Origin: Onchocerca volvulus | Taxonomy: Eukaryota; Nematoda; Chromadorea; Rhabditida; Onchocercidae | Length of the DNA: 64,000 bases | Direction of reading: 5' to 3' | NCBI GenBank assembly: GCA_000499405.2 | Contig: HG738137.1 | Coordinates: 10,052,768 to 10,116,767 of the forward strand | Shown: piece by piece, positions 9,823 through 26,100 of the stretch | Numbering within the stretch: the stretch's first letter is position 1 | Layout: each line of letters starts with the position of its first letter | Notes under the pieces: generated by a model | What the model was told of the DNA's origin: nothing | Seen by the model: only the letters and a program-made list of their open reading frames with translations | Databases searched by the model: none | Program-made: the position numbers and the translations under genes

Positions 9823-12800
9823 AATTCCTTTTTTTTTCTTCGATATTTTCTTCCAATCTTTGTTTTAAAAGCCTTTTCGGCAAAATATTTAAAATTTTTG
9901 GCAGACTTATATTTATATAATAAACTGACAGTTTAAATAAATTTTTATAATTTTTAAATTTCATAATTGCGAAATATTTTAAAATTTTAATTCCTATAGT
10001 TTCGGCACGTCATTGTTCTCTTTTCAATTGGATGAATCAAAATTAAATTATCACTAAAATATATTTACTTTAACATAAAATAAATTAAAAAAGTTAAAAT
10101 TATTTCATGTATTATTTGATAAATTAAGCCACAAAAACAAATAAATATTATGCAAAAATACGAATAAATGATGGAAAAATAGATGGATAAAAATGACTAG
10201 GAAAAGTTTGATATGTCAATCATTCCATTCAATTATACATTTATTTAAAATATTGATCGGTTAAATTTTATAATCTTAAAAATTAAAACAAATAAATAAA
10301 CCTCGTCAAATTTTGTCTCTTATTTTTGACAATTAGCTTATTTTGATCGTATTTAATTGCATATCAAAAATTTCGCAAAGTCAATGTATTCAATTAATAA
10401 TAATGAAATAAGAAATTGAAATATTTTCAAGATGATAACCAACTAAACGATCATTCTGGTGAACTCTACATTAATAGTATTTATGAATGAAATAAATATC
10501 AGTTTTCTAATTTTTCTCTTAGTAAGAGTAATTTATCAATCAGAAACTAAAAATCAATACTTGAAAAATCTACCAACAATTTCTTCCACAAATTTATGCA
10601 AAAAAGAAAAAAATCTTGCGGATTGTCTGGAAAATTTAAATTTAAAAAATTTCCACACTTTTAATTGGAGTATGCAAAAAAACTTTTTTCTAGAATAATT
10701 TTAGCCAATTCAAAAAAAAAAAAAACCATTCTTCTGTTGTCTTTAAAATGACATATACGTGGAAAGTTTACAGATCAAGTAAATGAGAAATCAATAAATT
10801 ACACAGTGAACATTTTATATATTTTCCTTCATTGCTGTGATTTTGTGATTTTATTTCGCATTTAAAAAATGTAAATATATTTTTTAAAACTTTTGGTGAC
10901 TCTTTTTTTTTTCAAATATTGATTCTTAGAAAAAGAGAGAGTGCTAGACATATCTCTAATCTTTCCCAGTATTACCCCGGTATATCGCGGTCGTCTAGAC
11001 CGATGTTGGGTCAAAGCAGAAAGTAAAGATGAATCATATAATTCTATTAATTATGCCCGCGGTATTCCGTTAAGGTATATAATGGTGATAGATGGCAATT
11101 TAAGAAGAAATAAGAAAAATAAGCAAATAGACTGATATAATCTTGTTAAAGACGAAATTTATGACAATGCTAAAATTTAAAGTTTAAACTAAAGCTTAAA
11201 ATTTCAATTCTCGAAATTTGTTTATGTTACGAATCATATAAATGACAGATATTGTTGTGCCATCTTAAAATTAAGAATAAATGATTGATTGAAAATTAAA
11301 ATAGAAATTTTTCCATAGCATTAAATTTTAAAAATTATTTTTTACCTTAAAATGTACTGAAACAGGTTGAACCATTTTTTGTTTGAGAAGTTCGAAAGCT
11401 TGATCGATACACCGCCGAACAGCTTCAGGTCCGGTTAATGATTCGGTGTCCAATGAAATTATATATGTTACATTGCATGCTGTAAAATTTTTTTTTGTTT
11501 TTTAATTTTGAAAAATTTTAAATTTTCAAGAAAAAATTTCGGAATTCATTATTTTTTTTTTTTTATTAAGGCTTTCGTAAAAAAGACACGAATAAAAAAC
11601 GAACATCGAAGTACGGACTTTATATCTTATAAACTTCGATCACCTTTTTATCATTAGAAAAAAAAAAAAATCATGAAAGTTTTTGTCGCTAGTAATTCGC
11701 AGAATTTTATGATATGTGTTTAGAATAAGCAAATGAAATAGCATAGAGAATAAATTATTGGAATATTTATTAGCAATTCTTCTTCCTTACAATACAAATA
11801 GAATTTGTGGGAAAAGTGCAAGAAATTGAAATTTATGCATTTTAAAATTTAGTAAATTTAGTTAAAATAGAATAAATCTGAAAAATTTTTCCATATAAAT
11901 GATGGGTTAAAAAAAAAAAAAATTAAATGAAAATAAATCAAAATACTACTAACCAGCTCCTTGCTGTAAAAGTTGTTGTGCAGCAGAGATATGTTCCGGT
12001 GTATTTGCCGGATCGTATTCCGGTAACAACAGTTTGGTTGGTAGTGCAAGTGGTATGATTGAATGTTGATATACAAGTGCGGATAATGTACCAAATACCG
12101 GTTCATTGTTACAACCCTTCAATTTAACACCTTTCGGTGATGGTTCAATCAGAAAATGACGTACTAATTCGGTACCATCACCTGAAATTAATATTTTTGA
12201 TTGAATTTAAATTTTAAAAAAAAATAAAAAATTATGACAAAATTGCAATTAATATTATTTCACGATAAGAGCTCATTTGACGACGAATAATCAAATTAAT
12301 GCAGATTTCATTTAATTGTAATTAATGGTATATATTATCAAAATACACAAAATAAATGTTAATTAAATTAGTTATTTAGTTAATAATTGTTTTTTAGCTA
12401 CTACAAGAATTCCCGCGAATCACTAACAATAAATAGCGAGGAAGCATTAGGATCAATGATTAAAAGATTTTCGTATAATATATATATTTATTTCTGATGA
12501 TATGTATACTGATCATTTAAAGATAAGCTATTAACAGTATATGAAGAGGAAAGATAATTTGGTCTAAGAAGAACTTTCGGCAGAATAATTAATGAGAAGG
12601 ATATTAAATCTAAAAGTTCGATGAGAAATTATCATCTCGTAAATTTAGTAAATTAGAGGACAATATGAAATTAAGTATTCAAGTGAAATTTATATTTTAT
12701 TTGATGAAAAAAGGGAAAATATCACTTCGAAAAATAATTTTATTTGATTGAAATAATTTCGATTAATTTTCTAGAAAGCTATGGAAATCGACTGAATTAA

Positions 12801-15800
12801 ACAAAATAAAATTACCTGGATGGATGCCAGGTGGTGGTGTAGCAACTTTTAATGCTAAACCGAATGCACCCGGAAAACTGTTACTGTCCCGCACGACAAA
12901 AGTACCCGGTGGCTTATCCTTCAGCATGTTAACAGCTGAAAATATCATATCAGAAATTTATCAAAGATATTTTATCAATAAGTGGGAAGTTTTCTATCAG
13001 AAATTTTACCGACAGAAAAATAAAATTGAGAGGAAGATATCAAACTATCAGTTGCGGAAATTATAGAAATGCAACTGTAACAAAAATGATAAATATGAAT
13101 GAATGAAATAATTTTTTTAAATTCTGCAAAATTAGTTTTAAAAAAATTTGCAAGTCAAAAAACAAATAACTTTCCTTTTTCATGAAGCATTGTAAAGATA
13201 TTAAAAAGTGGCAATCATTTGATTTTTTCTTGCCACTTAAAAATTTTTTCCTAACATTTTAAAAATTCATTACTGATTTGTTGCCAACAATTTTTGAATT
13301 TATTCTTTAGGGATAATTCAGATCAATGACAGCTTTTACTGCATATTTATTTATTTGAAAGATAGAAGAAAATCAAGCATATTTAGAAACAAAAGTGAAA
13401 AACAAATAGAAATGAACAATTCAATAGGAAATTAAGAATTGATCCTAAATTAAATTAATAAATTGACTCTCTTTATAATAATTTTGAATGGTATTTTAAC
13501 GTTCCAATAATCGTAATAAAAACAATTTAATGAATTTATACTCTAAATAAATGCGGTAAATTTAATAAAGTAATTTGATGATTCAATGATTTAATTTAAA
13601 AAAAAATCCATTATCTTTAGCTAAATTAATAATCATCTCATAAGAAAATAATATGTTTTGAAATTTTAAATTTTATTTGAAATGGACAATATCATATATA
13701 CGTAAGCTATATTATTCTATACACGATCATGGATAAGTTTACATAAATTTAATAATCATTTTGGCTTCAATTATATTATAAATTACAAATAAAATTCATT
13801 CTGCTACAGATTCAAGAAAATTTCAAATGAAAAATAAGTAAAAAAAAAAAAAAGGAGCAATTGTTTAAAAAAAAAAAACAAAAAAAAAAGGTTTTTCTTT
13901 TCTCTAACCTTCTTCCCTCGATATTGTTGGCTTGTACCAATATTTTGATGTATTTTTCACAAATAACGGATGATGATGGATTACTTCACCTAAATCTGAA
14001 AAATAAATGATACGACATTATTTTTTGACCTTTAAATAAATGACTTCATATCTATTTAACTAGTTCATTTTTTTTTTTTTGTCTTTTCAAAACAATCCAA
14101 TTTAAAAAAAAAAAAAGTTTTTTCTAAAAAAAAAAAAAAGTTTTTTCTATAAAAAAAAGAATTGAAACTGAAGTAAACATAAATGAATTAAAAATGACTT
14201 AAAAAAGATTAGATTAGATTAAAATAAATTCATAAATAAATTTGAATTAGATTTTAATATAAAAACTAAAATTAGCATACTCTTGCAGTACAATTAAAAA
14301 ACAGAAAAATGATTGCAAATAATTGAGTGGAAAATCTCAGTATTAATTATTAGAAAGAAACTTTGTTAGTAAAAACATGTATTTATGAAAGAATTAAATT
14401 AACTGAATGAAATTAGTTAGTATAGGAATGCTATCAGTGTTTATTATGATAACAGAATATCAATACTTGCATATTGCTAGGACTTAGTGATATTTTTATC
14501 GATAATATTATTATCACTTCTTAATTTTAGGATGATTGATAAATACCATACAAGTGATATATGCAAAAATTTGCATAATAATACACCAAACTAAGATTTT
14601 CAAATTAATAATTCAAAAAATTTCATTTGAATTTAATTAAAATTAACTCACTCAATGTTTTGTTATTATAAATAATTTTGGTTTGATGATTTCGAGATGT
14701 TGTATTATAAGTTGATTGTACACCGCTTTGAGCACCATTATCATGCGAAGAATTCATATTTATCGTAGCATTTTTCCAACTATCAGTAGCACCCGGAGGG
14801 CTTTCTGATAATGTCCTATCACTTCGATGATCGGGACTTTTTGATACGGTATGATTATTATGGAATTCTAAGCTTGCATAAGATGCCAAATGATCAGTCA
14901 TGCAGCCAAGATTTTCAGATTTTATCATTCTCTCAGTGTTATCAATCTTAGAAGCATTAAGTCTTAATTTCTGGTCATCTTCGAAATGTTTATCTGATAA
15001 AACTGGTAATTTTTCGATTGAAACATTCGTATTGACTTCTTGAAAGTTATTCTGAATATACCGTTCATCTGTGATATTTCTTGAATTTGTCTGCTTTCCT
15101 TCTTCAATGGATTCTGGATTCTTTGCACACATTTCTCCATCATTTTCCATCTTAATCTCAATATTCGGCATGTCGGGAGGAGTGTTTACCGGTGTCACCC
15201 AAACTTCATTATTATCCTTTTCCGCTCCAACATCATCCACTACCTGAGCTGTCGTTTTCTCAGTTAACTCTTCAATTTTAAAGGCTTCACTTCTCACAGT
15301 CTTTTCTATTCCTTCATTTTCAATTTCGTCGCTTTTCTCGGTCCTTATCTGATGAAATGCTGTCAAATGAACTTCATTCCAGATAGCATTTTTTTCTTCT
15401 GATTTCTGGGTATCCATATTACTAGATTTTTGATCTTCGAGAAATCCAACCTTCTCAAAACTCGCTTCTCTCAAAATAGATCCTGGAGTTGCATCATCAC
15501 TTTTGGAGCATAAATTTTCGTTATTCACATAATTTGATTCAGAATTTTGAAGTGAAACCGAAATTTCGGTTAATTTTATTTCCGTTATAGGCACCGATAT
15601 CGTATCATTCACCGGTAAATCACTGGTAATATGCAAAATTGTTGATGGAGAAGCTGAATTTGCTTGTGATTCAGACATTCACTGGGAGAATGCTATGTGA
15701 AGTCTTCTTCTCTTCACTGCCTAATAAAATTTAAACTTCAAAAACTTTGCTATCTCAGGAAAAAGAAAACGAGAAAAATCAATCAATTCGAAGTGTAAAT

Positions 15801-16553
15801 TTCTAGTACTTCATCTCACATTATCGTTGGAAAATGATAGATTGTATGATAATTTTTGGCGCAATATTAACTGTCAAAACATGAATTATCAGATATTTTT
15901 GATAATTTTTTTTTTTTTTTTTTTGCTTATTCCAATAGAATAATTGATTGATTGATGCTTGACTAAACAGTAGCAAATAATATTTGAAGTAATGCGAATC
16001 TGCAAAATATAATATATATAAGAAATCAATAAACGCTATTAATTGATTAAGAGAATCGTAAAACGTTATCGGAATCGTTGTAAAAGAGAAGAGTAATAAT
16101 AGCGTCGTTAATGTTACTGTACGATCTTTACAATTTGATCAAAATTAGTAGCAATTCCAAAGTATATATGTTATCAACAAATAGTAGTAGTAAAATGAGT
16201 AATAACAAATATTGGCATTTTAATGTGTCTTAGAGAATCAACGAATCCTTTTACGTTAAGTCGGAAATAATCTCTAAAATTGGTTTGTCACAAATCGATA
16301 GAAGAGCGAAAAGAAAAAAAAGGAAGAAGAATAAAGTTCAAAATGATAAAAATTAGAGAGAACAAAGTATGATGTACAAAAACAATATACCATTTTTTAA
16401 GTGTAAGATAAGAAAAAAATGGAAGGAAAGAATTGATTAGGTCACGATGATTGATAATTTAATTGTTACAATCAATGTTGGAATGTGTATGAAACGAAAA
16501 ATTTATTTGTAAATAGGAATTGATGAAGAGGGAGGGGAAAGAGATGAAAATGG

Positions 16554-16598
<45 letters not shown>

Positions 16599-19500
16599 CA
16601 TTTTCCGAGGTCAATAAGTTCTGTGAGAAGATGGATATACCTTCGTCAGTTTCAATTAGTTGAAAATAAAAATTAGAAATAGTGATGAGAAAGGATGATG
16701 ATGATGATGATGAAGTGATATCAGGATGATAAGGAAAGAAGGGAAAAAGTAGTACGAAGGAGGAATTGAAGGATGAACGAATTTGAAACTTCTTTTCAGA
16801 GGCTAAGCAGGAAATTTTATGAGAGATGTCAGCTGCTTTCAATTTACAGTGAAATGAAGAAAAGTATCTAAAGCAATAAGGCAGCTATAACCATCCATTC
16901 CTATTACTATTCTTATCATTGATTAGCGATCATCAGAGAAGTCTGACTAAAAAATTAACGATGGAAAAAGATTAAGGAACGAAAGGATAGTTAGAGAATA
17001 AAATCAAATCGCAAAAAAAAAAAAAAATACCGGAAAACAGCTTAAATGAGGAATGCGATTGAAAAAAGATAAAACAGAAAAAATGTGGAATGCGTAATGA
17101 CTGATGTTGATGATGATGATGATGATGATGATGATAACAATAATAGTAATAATAATGTTGACAATCTTTGATAAGAATATTAATGATTATGATGATGATA
17201 ATGGTAAATGCAAAGTAATAAACGAAATATATTACTACATCTTAACAACAACAACAGCAACAACAAATTCTTTCATCATTCACAATTCATTTATTATCAT
17301 CATCCATCACCTATCATCAATATCATCACTATCATTATCCACAATCATTTCTAATTTGGCGGGATACAATTTTATTGTATCAAAAGCAAAAAAACGTGAT
17401 ATACGTGTTGCAATTTACGTTTTTTTTTAGCCGAAGAAAAGAAATTACACACAAATATATATACAGGGTAAGAAATAGGATGAGGAACTTTTAAACAATA
17501 AACATCTAAATCAAAAAAATCAAACTTTTGAATTGTGATGTGTAACTATTACATATATGCCGTGGAAATCGATCGAAATTATTTGAACGATTTATTGATG
17601 AATCATTTTGCTGATGTGTTTAGAATACATTTAAATTGGAAATGAATGGGAAAATTGAAATATGAATATACCTGGCTTTAGTATTACCAACCTTGTAAAG
17701 TAGGAGAATGAAAGTGATATTTATGCATCAATGAGTAATCTGATTTCCTATTTTGGTAAATAAATCATTTATTTGGAGCATTTGAATTTTAAACCAAATG
17801 ACAAAGTTAACGCAAGCACTTGAAAATTCTCTCTTTCTTTCTCTTTATCCCATCATATTATATCTTTGCTCTATTCTTTTCTTTCAATTATTGAAATTTA
17901 GTTTCAAAAATTAAAAAAAAAAATGGATATGTTAATTAAAGGATAGAATCTTTTAAGTCAAGAAAAAAATTGGCTTTTGTTATTTAAAATCTAATTACCA
18001 AAAATTTTTCTTTCAAAAAACACAAAATTTTTTAAATTTTGGGAAAAAAGTTGAGGAAGAAAAGAACAATGAGAAGACAAAGATGAAAAATGAAGTGTCT
18101 TTGAAATTTCAAATTTCAGGCGATTTTCAGGTGCTGTAAAGTTGATGTGATGCAAAAAAAACTAGTATCAGTTTCAGAAACAAACTACAAGAAGAAGTAG
18201 AAAAAGATGGAAAGTAAAAATCAAAGATCAAAATAAGGAATAATAATTTTAAAAAAAGAAAAATTTTTATTTTAAAAATAAATAGTTACAGAAAGAGTTG
18301 ATAGTCAAATAGTAATAAATAAATCAAATAGTAATCCAATAATAACTTTAAAGTAAACAATTATTTGAAGGATAAATGTATCAGAAAGCGATGGACATGA
18401 ATTAAGCTAAAGTTTCTGGTCATCGTATCATATCGATTATATTATCTTTCCTTTTTCCGATGCAACTATATTATTATAATAATGGCGCAAAATTTCCAAA
18501 TATTTCAAATTTAAAATATTGATTATTTCGCATTTGACAAAAAATAGGGAAAGCCAAATGCCATATTTCCATTCATACTAATTATTTCATTCACATTTTA
18601 TTTTCTTTTTCATTAATAATAACTACTTCATTAACATTTTATTTCATTTGTCAAAAAAAAAAAAAGAGACTAATTGTTTTATTTCCATGCTAATTATCGC
18701 ATTTTTTTTTTTTTTTTTGTTTGTTTGCATTTCAAAAATTGATTACTGAAAGATTTCATATGTTTACATCACAGGACAACATTATTTTATTACTTTTAAA
18801 TATAATACTGCTTCAATGAATTACGATTTTAATGTTCGTTGAAGCAATCGCATGGAAATAATTGCGAATTTTTAAAAATAATCAAAAGGGAATCAATTAA
18901 CTGAATGTTTATTCCTTCACTGCATTAGTAGTGAAATTAAATTAATTAATTAATTTATTTGTCTTTTAATTAGCCTCCATCAAATTCTTTTATCAACAGT
19001 GAAAAGATATTCATTGGTGTAAAATAAAATCATCAATATTATTATTATTTGATGAGAAACATAGTAATGATAAACGATATCTGATAAGAAATATTAGCAC
19101 TCGTTGCCTAAAATTCTTCAGATCTTTATGCTAATCAGTTAATTATAAGTTCGATGAATTCGCTCACCAAATGGCTAAAATTTTGAAAAAGATAAAAAAG
19201 TAACTGCCAAATTTTTGAAATGATAAAGAAAGAACTATTTTTTAAGTCAAATCACAATAAATCGAATCTTTAAAAGATAAAAATGGAAAATTTGTATGAA
19301 AAATAGTTCAAAATTTCTAGGCTTTTCTATATTTTGAAATTATCAAAACAATATCCTTCAGAAGAACGGAAAAAAAAAAAGAAACATAATGCTTTTTAAA
19401 TCATCTTTCAAACATTTTTTGTTTTTATCATCATACTTTCGTCTTGTTACAAGTTTTATGAGTAATACGAATTCTTATTGAATATCAACAATTCTGTTAA

Positions 19501-20140
19501 CAGTTTGAATTCAAAAAATTGATTTTCATGCAGAATTATTAGTAATATTGGGTTGAAGTTCATATGAGTTATCGATATTGTTAATTAATTTAACAGGAAA
19601 AGCTTACTTTCAGAAACTAATTGCTAATTTCTGTAAAACAATGTAATCTTGATAAGAAATACCATCAACTACTTCATAGAAACGGAGCCAATCCGTGGAA
19701 TACGTGAAATCCAAATCAATGCGACTAAATCAGTCCAATCTACACGTCAAAGGTATCTTTTAGAACAAACAGATAACGCTTAATTCATAAAAAGCCAAGA
19801 AATAAATTAAATGCGTCAAAAAAGCAATCATAACAGAAAGGCTAAAAGAAAATTCGGGAAGTACTGGGAAATTAATAAATTCAAATTGAACGCTGCAAAA
19901 AATTCAAACAGAAATAATAAGTAAGCAAGTATCTGAGTAAATTTCAAAAAAGAAAAGAGAAAAAAAGAAAGTTGCTGTTAGAATGTTAAAAGTTTCAAAC
20001 CCAATAAAATTAAAGATTTAAATTAAAAATTAATGCTACGAATTTTGAAATATTTACTAAGAAATACATACCAGTTGAAGAAATTGATGTACGATGACTT
20101 TGTGCATAATAAACAGAAAGTGGTGATGGAGACCTGAAAC

Positions 20141-20173
<33 letters not shown>

Positions 20174-23100
20174 AATTATTATGATGATATATTTTAAGCT
20201 GGTAGAATAATAGTAATAAGACTTTTGAATTGATCTCAAATAATTTTGCAATTATTATAAAGAAATATGAATCGATGGTTAATGTTATTAATAAAGTTGA
20301 AACGATATAATTCCTAAATTTGCAAAAAATTTTAAGTAGAAAAGTAAAACTAAGTGAAAAGAAAATATCCAATATTTCGTATTTTTACTAACAAATTTTT
20401 ATTTAAAATTTAATTTTAAACTAGAAAATGATCTAATATTTAATGATAGTATTAATTATATGTATTATTTCTCTAATAATTGAGGGAAAAAACACATTTA
20501 GTCAATATTATCACTATCGTTAATAAAAAACTTTAATCATTTCGTTATTTTTAGCTTAATGTTTATAAAATATTATCAGTGATAATGATAACCTATGAGT
20601 GGTATTATTGATCGGTTGAATTGGTGGTACAACATCTTTGGCACCTTCAAATAGAAGCGGATGAAATGGTAGAGGTGTTTCCCGACGTACGGGAAATGCT
20701 GGTGTTGCAGCCCGATTGGATGATGGAGCTGATGACCAGTCCTTAAAATCAATTTATATCAAATTATGCAGTAATTTATTAATAAATTAAAATTAAATTT
20801 GTTAATTAAAGTCATGAATTATAGGATCAATAAGAATTGTCACAGTTGCATGCAATAATTTTTAATGCAAATGCATGCAAAAGCATTTGCAAACCAGCAA
20901 TATTTCTATAATTATGGAAAAATCTTAAACTTTACTTCAACTATTTGTACATTTGTACGACAAACAATGATTGAACTTTCATTAAAATTAATTAAATATC
21001 ATTTCTATACATGTGAAGATAAATAAGTAAGTTTTTTTTTTTCAGCAATTTCCAGCCTTTCGCCCACTTCATTTAAATTTTTTTTTTTTTTATTACTAAT
21101 AGATGGCAAATTTTAATTACAATTTTAATTTTATAAAGAAAAAAAACTGCGATACGGATACCTTTACAGAATTTGATCCACTACGATTACTTTTCGATGA
21201 TGAAGTATCATTTTGAACATCACGCTTTTTCAAAATTGATTTCATCGAATTTGCTGACGAATTCAATTCTACATTGACATTATTATTAGCAATATTATTT
21301 TCCTGAAATGAAAATATTAGAACTTATCATAATGATAATGATTTGATAGCAATGAAAAATATTCAAATTTTCACATCACAAATTTTATAATACTTCTTCA
21401 TATAAAAACATATGTTGGTTTGAGCTTACACAAATATCTTTTCAATTTTGAATGCTTATTTTTTAAATTGCAAGACTTTATGAAACATTTTTAGCTTATC
21501 TTGAAATTTTTAATCAGAGTGTTTTATCTAAATGAATAATTATGCATTTTCTTAATTGCAACTGAAATTCAATTACTAATTCGATTTTTGCCAGTTAACA
21601 AACAGATTTTCAACTTTCATATACGAAGTAGCAATTATTCTAATTTTAATTTTTCGGATTTGAACTAATTTCTAAAAAAAAAAAAATACATTTTATTCAT
21701 TGCTATAAAATAATACTTTTGTAATCTATCGATATAAAACAATGTAAGATTTCTAATTTAAATATTCAAAAAATTTGGGAAAAAAAAGTAAATCTAACAA
21801 ATAATTTGCGAACAAATTCTTAGGTTAAATTTTGTTTTAAAAGAGAAAGAAATTTGGATAATTTAATTAATTTAATAATAAAGAGATTGGGACGAAAATT
21901 TTTGTAGTAGAAAGAAAAGAGAAAGTGACACAAACATTATTTACATCTTTTCATAATTTAAATAAAATAACACTTTTCATGATTTTGTGTTTTAATTTCA
22001 AATTAAATAAATATTATTTTTAGAAAAAAAGAGAGAAAAAAAAAATCTACAAAGCAACCAATGCAAATAACGATGGATAGATTATATTACAATTGAATGT
22101 TCGAAATTTTATCAATCATTCCTTCGAAATAAAAATCAAAAAAAAAGAAAAGATTATTCATACAATTCCTTTGAAAAAGCTGCCTTTCGTAAATATTTTA
22201 CAATTCTTCATATTTCAAATTTAAGTTCCAATCATTTCTTTCTTTTAATCAAATAATCGAATAAATTATTCCAAAACTTAATTATTTCTACAAATAATTA
22301 TTAATGCATTAACTATGCATCAATAACATAAAAGTTGTAAAATTTTTTCAAAACAAAATATTAAAAAAAATGCAAATGAATCGAAATGGAAATTGCTACT
22401 TGAATTTTAAATTAAATATGAATAAGAAAAAAAAGGGAAATCTTTCAGATTTTTTTTTTTCCGATTTATTGGTGTCTCTTCATAACAGTCTAGAAGTAGC
22501 GGGGATTTGTCCAAGAAATCTCAGTAGTTCTAATTACTCGTAAAATTATCCCTTAGAATTGCTTCTTTAACCTCGATTTTGATCTTTGGACGAATCGAAA
22601 TTAAAGCATGAAAGGAAAAGGTAAAAATAAGAGCATAAGAGCAGTTTACAGGTTAGATAAATTGGCTTGAGCTTTAATCTTTAACAATTTAATCTTACTT
22701 TTTAATTTCCTACTTTTTGGATAAAAACTTTCTCAACACTTGAAAAGGAGGGAAATTTTATGATTCAAAAAATTAAAAATAGAAAAAACTATTACAATTA
22801 ATTCCGAAATTTCTGAATATACTTTTCAATAAATTAAATATTTTTCAATCCTTAACACTGTTATATTGATTTTTATGCAAATTTTTGCTAAATTTTATTT
22901 TGATAATACGATAAAGATTATTTCATTTTGAATTTATCTAATTGAGCTAATATTTATCGCTTGGAATAACAGGAAAGGAAAAAGAAATGAAGAGAAAAAA
23001 AAAAGGTAAAAATGGAATTTTTTGAAATTTAAGAAGGTAAAAATGGAAACTGGAACTTTTTGAAATTTAAATAAAAAATTTGGTTATATTTGTAAACATA

Positions 23101-26100
23101 AAAGGCTTTAAAATGATCGTAATGAATAAACAAAATATAGGAAAAAATGATGAGGAAAAGCTAAAAATATTATATCGTATATGATGTGAAAGATCTCTTT
23201 GTAGATAGAAAATGGATGTTAAACTGAACAGATCGAATCAAATCTTGATCATTGCGAAAGCGAAAAAAAAAAATCGCTAGCAAAGAGATCAATCAAAAAA
23301 AAAAAAAACAGGCAAAGGAAAAAAGCAAAATATCTATCGGAAAATTTAATATTTTTAAAGAAAAAAAGGAAAAAAAATTTGAAAAAAAAAATAAAAGAAC
23401 AAAAGATAGAAATATCGCTAATATATTTTTTTGTTTTCATATTGCTATCATCAACAGCAAGAATAATAATAACAACAACAATGATAATCATAATATAATA
23501 AAAAAATATCATTTGTATTTCTCGGGAAAAATAATAAAGAATATTACATAGCAACAAAGCAGTAAAGAGCTTTTTAAAATTTAACAAAAATTGTATTTTA
23601 TGAAAACAAGAAGAAGGGGAAGAGAGCTAAAATGATAATAAAATGAAATATGAAAGGTAATGTTGCTATGTCTGAATTTTTTTTTTTAATTTTTTTTTGT
23701 GGAACATTTTCTTTTCTAAAAAATATAAAGATAAATGCTATCATTCAACTTGCAATTGTTTAAAAGATGTAATTTGCTTTTTTCTTTTCTTTTTTTTTTT
23801 TTAAACCAAGAAAAATACTTTTACTTTCTAAACTATTGCAAAAAAACAAATTCTTTCTTTCTTTAAAAAAAAAAAAAACTACAGAATTTAATGTATTATT
23901 ACAATTTAATATATGAAATTTAGTTCTTCCATCATTTGCTATCATAGAAAAATTCATGAAAAGTATTATTTGATATATTTTGATAATGATAAAAGGATAA
24001 TTTATCGATACATTTGATTGATTGAACAAATAGCAGGAGTAACATCTAATTATCATTGTTTGAGGAATATTGTTAAAAGAAATATTGAATAATTTTTATA
24101 AAATTTGATTCAAATTTCTTTTTCTTTTTTTTTCTTTTAATAAAATATAATAAAGAAATTTATCGAATAAATGATATGTTTTTATATTCGATGACAAATT
24201 ATCGAATTTAAAAAAGAAAGTATTTGGACAAACAAAACTGTAGAAAGTAACGAGTAAAAAAGATAAAAAATGTGAATAAATAAACTCAAATAAATGCCAT
24301 CTAAGTGAAATAAAGATAAATTACTCACTTTTACAATATTCCTCAGATGGCTGAATTCGTTATCATCAAAATCACCAATATCATTTCCGATATTATCATT
24401 ACGATTAATATAATTTCGTTCACGTTGATATGCTGTCTAAAAACATTTTTTGAACGTTAGAGAAGTATTAATCTTCAAGAAAATAAGTATTTATATGAGT
24501 ATTTACTAGAAATTATTTAATAATTTTGAAGAACAATAAGAAAATTCTACATTGAAATCATTAGATATAATGATTATTGCTTGGCTGATAAAAATGATAA
24601 GGATGATAATTTTTACTTCTTGAAAAGGTGTCCTAATACGATATCGCCTTGAATATGCGCCCGCTGATGGACTTTGTGATCGAGGTCGAAGTGGCGGTGT
24701 TGGAGGTTTATGTCTTACAACATCTGAAGGCCTATAATTATTTCCATCAGCAAAAAAAAAAATTATAAACTGTAAAAAACGAGTAATTTTAAATCAATTT
24801 TAAAAAATTAAGTAATTTTAATTGAAATTATAATGTTAAAAAAAAAGACGTACTTTGGTGGCAAAGCTGTTGAATTGGGAAATTCTGTTTTTCGGACAGA
24901 ATTTACGGAATCATTCACTATCTGACCATTATCATTATATGGTGTACGTACATTCTGTAAACGTTCCTCTTCTGCTTGATATTGAATCAACGGATCAGTA
25001 GATTGTCCATAACCTTCTACGCTATACGTACGTTCATCACGTTCACGTGCCATTTGCCTATCGTCATTTACGTGTTTCAATTCCTACAGAATAAAATCTT
25101 CACGGTTTTTCCTAAATTTATAATTTGAATTATTTCTTACAAATTACAACTCAAAAGATAAATAATTCTACAGAAAATTTTTGAAATTATTTCATTAGAA
25201 GAAAAATCGATTGATTACCAATTTGAACTTTTTGCATTTATTTCAGGAACTATTGAAAGCATTCAATCAGTTCAGGTGTGTCTTTTTTTTCGACTTTATC
25301 GTAACTCTTTTTTTTTTTTTTTTTTTGATCAGACAAAGTCGTACTTCAAAGGAATCGCACGACAACGAATCGTTTTACTCTTTATTTTTAGAATCCATTC
25401 GATGATTCTAAGTTGTCGAGGAAAAGAGTTACGATACCAAGCGATCCACCAAAAATGATAAATTCGCCTAAATTTCTCGGAAATATTTCACCTCGAGAAG
25501 CAATTTTTCTTGTCGTTTTCGTCGCAATACTTCCGGATTATTTTCCCGTTTTGCTTTCAATTTTTTCAATTGAAACTTCAACCAATCATCGGCATTTTCG
25601 GCATCTGTCAATGAATCATAACGATTGTGAGCAAATAATCGATTCCCGTAAGTTTCACTGCAATTAATATAAATGAGATGAATTATATTAATAATTTATA
25701 ACAACCATTTGTGAATATCGTTAAAATTAATTGTGATTCATTAATAAGTTCAAAAGGAAAAACAATAAATCATAGTTGAAAAAGAAATCTCATAAATCTC
25801 TGGAAATTTTTTTTCTATTTTTTCGATACATTTTTAATTAATCATATCTTATGACAATGAAGAAAAAGTTTTTCTTTTTTTCCACAAATTTTTGTGGAAA
25901 AAATTAATTATTGTAAGATTATTTACCGATAAAACGGAGCGGAAGTGGCAGAACGACAGTTACGCACTCGAAATGCTTCCCGATCTTGGTTTAGATTGCT
26001 AAGCGAACTTGCTGGCTTCGGTGATGAGGAATGGATATCGAAAATTGATTGATCTCTAAAAAAATTTCGCCTTCTTTCTACGAAAATTAAAATTTTTCCT

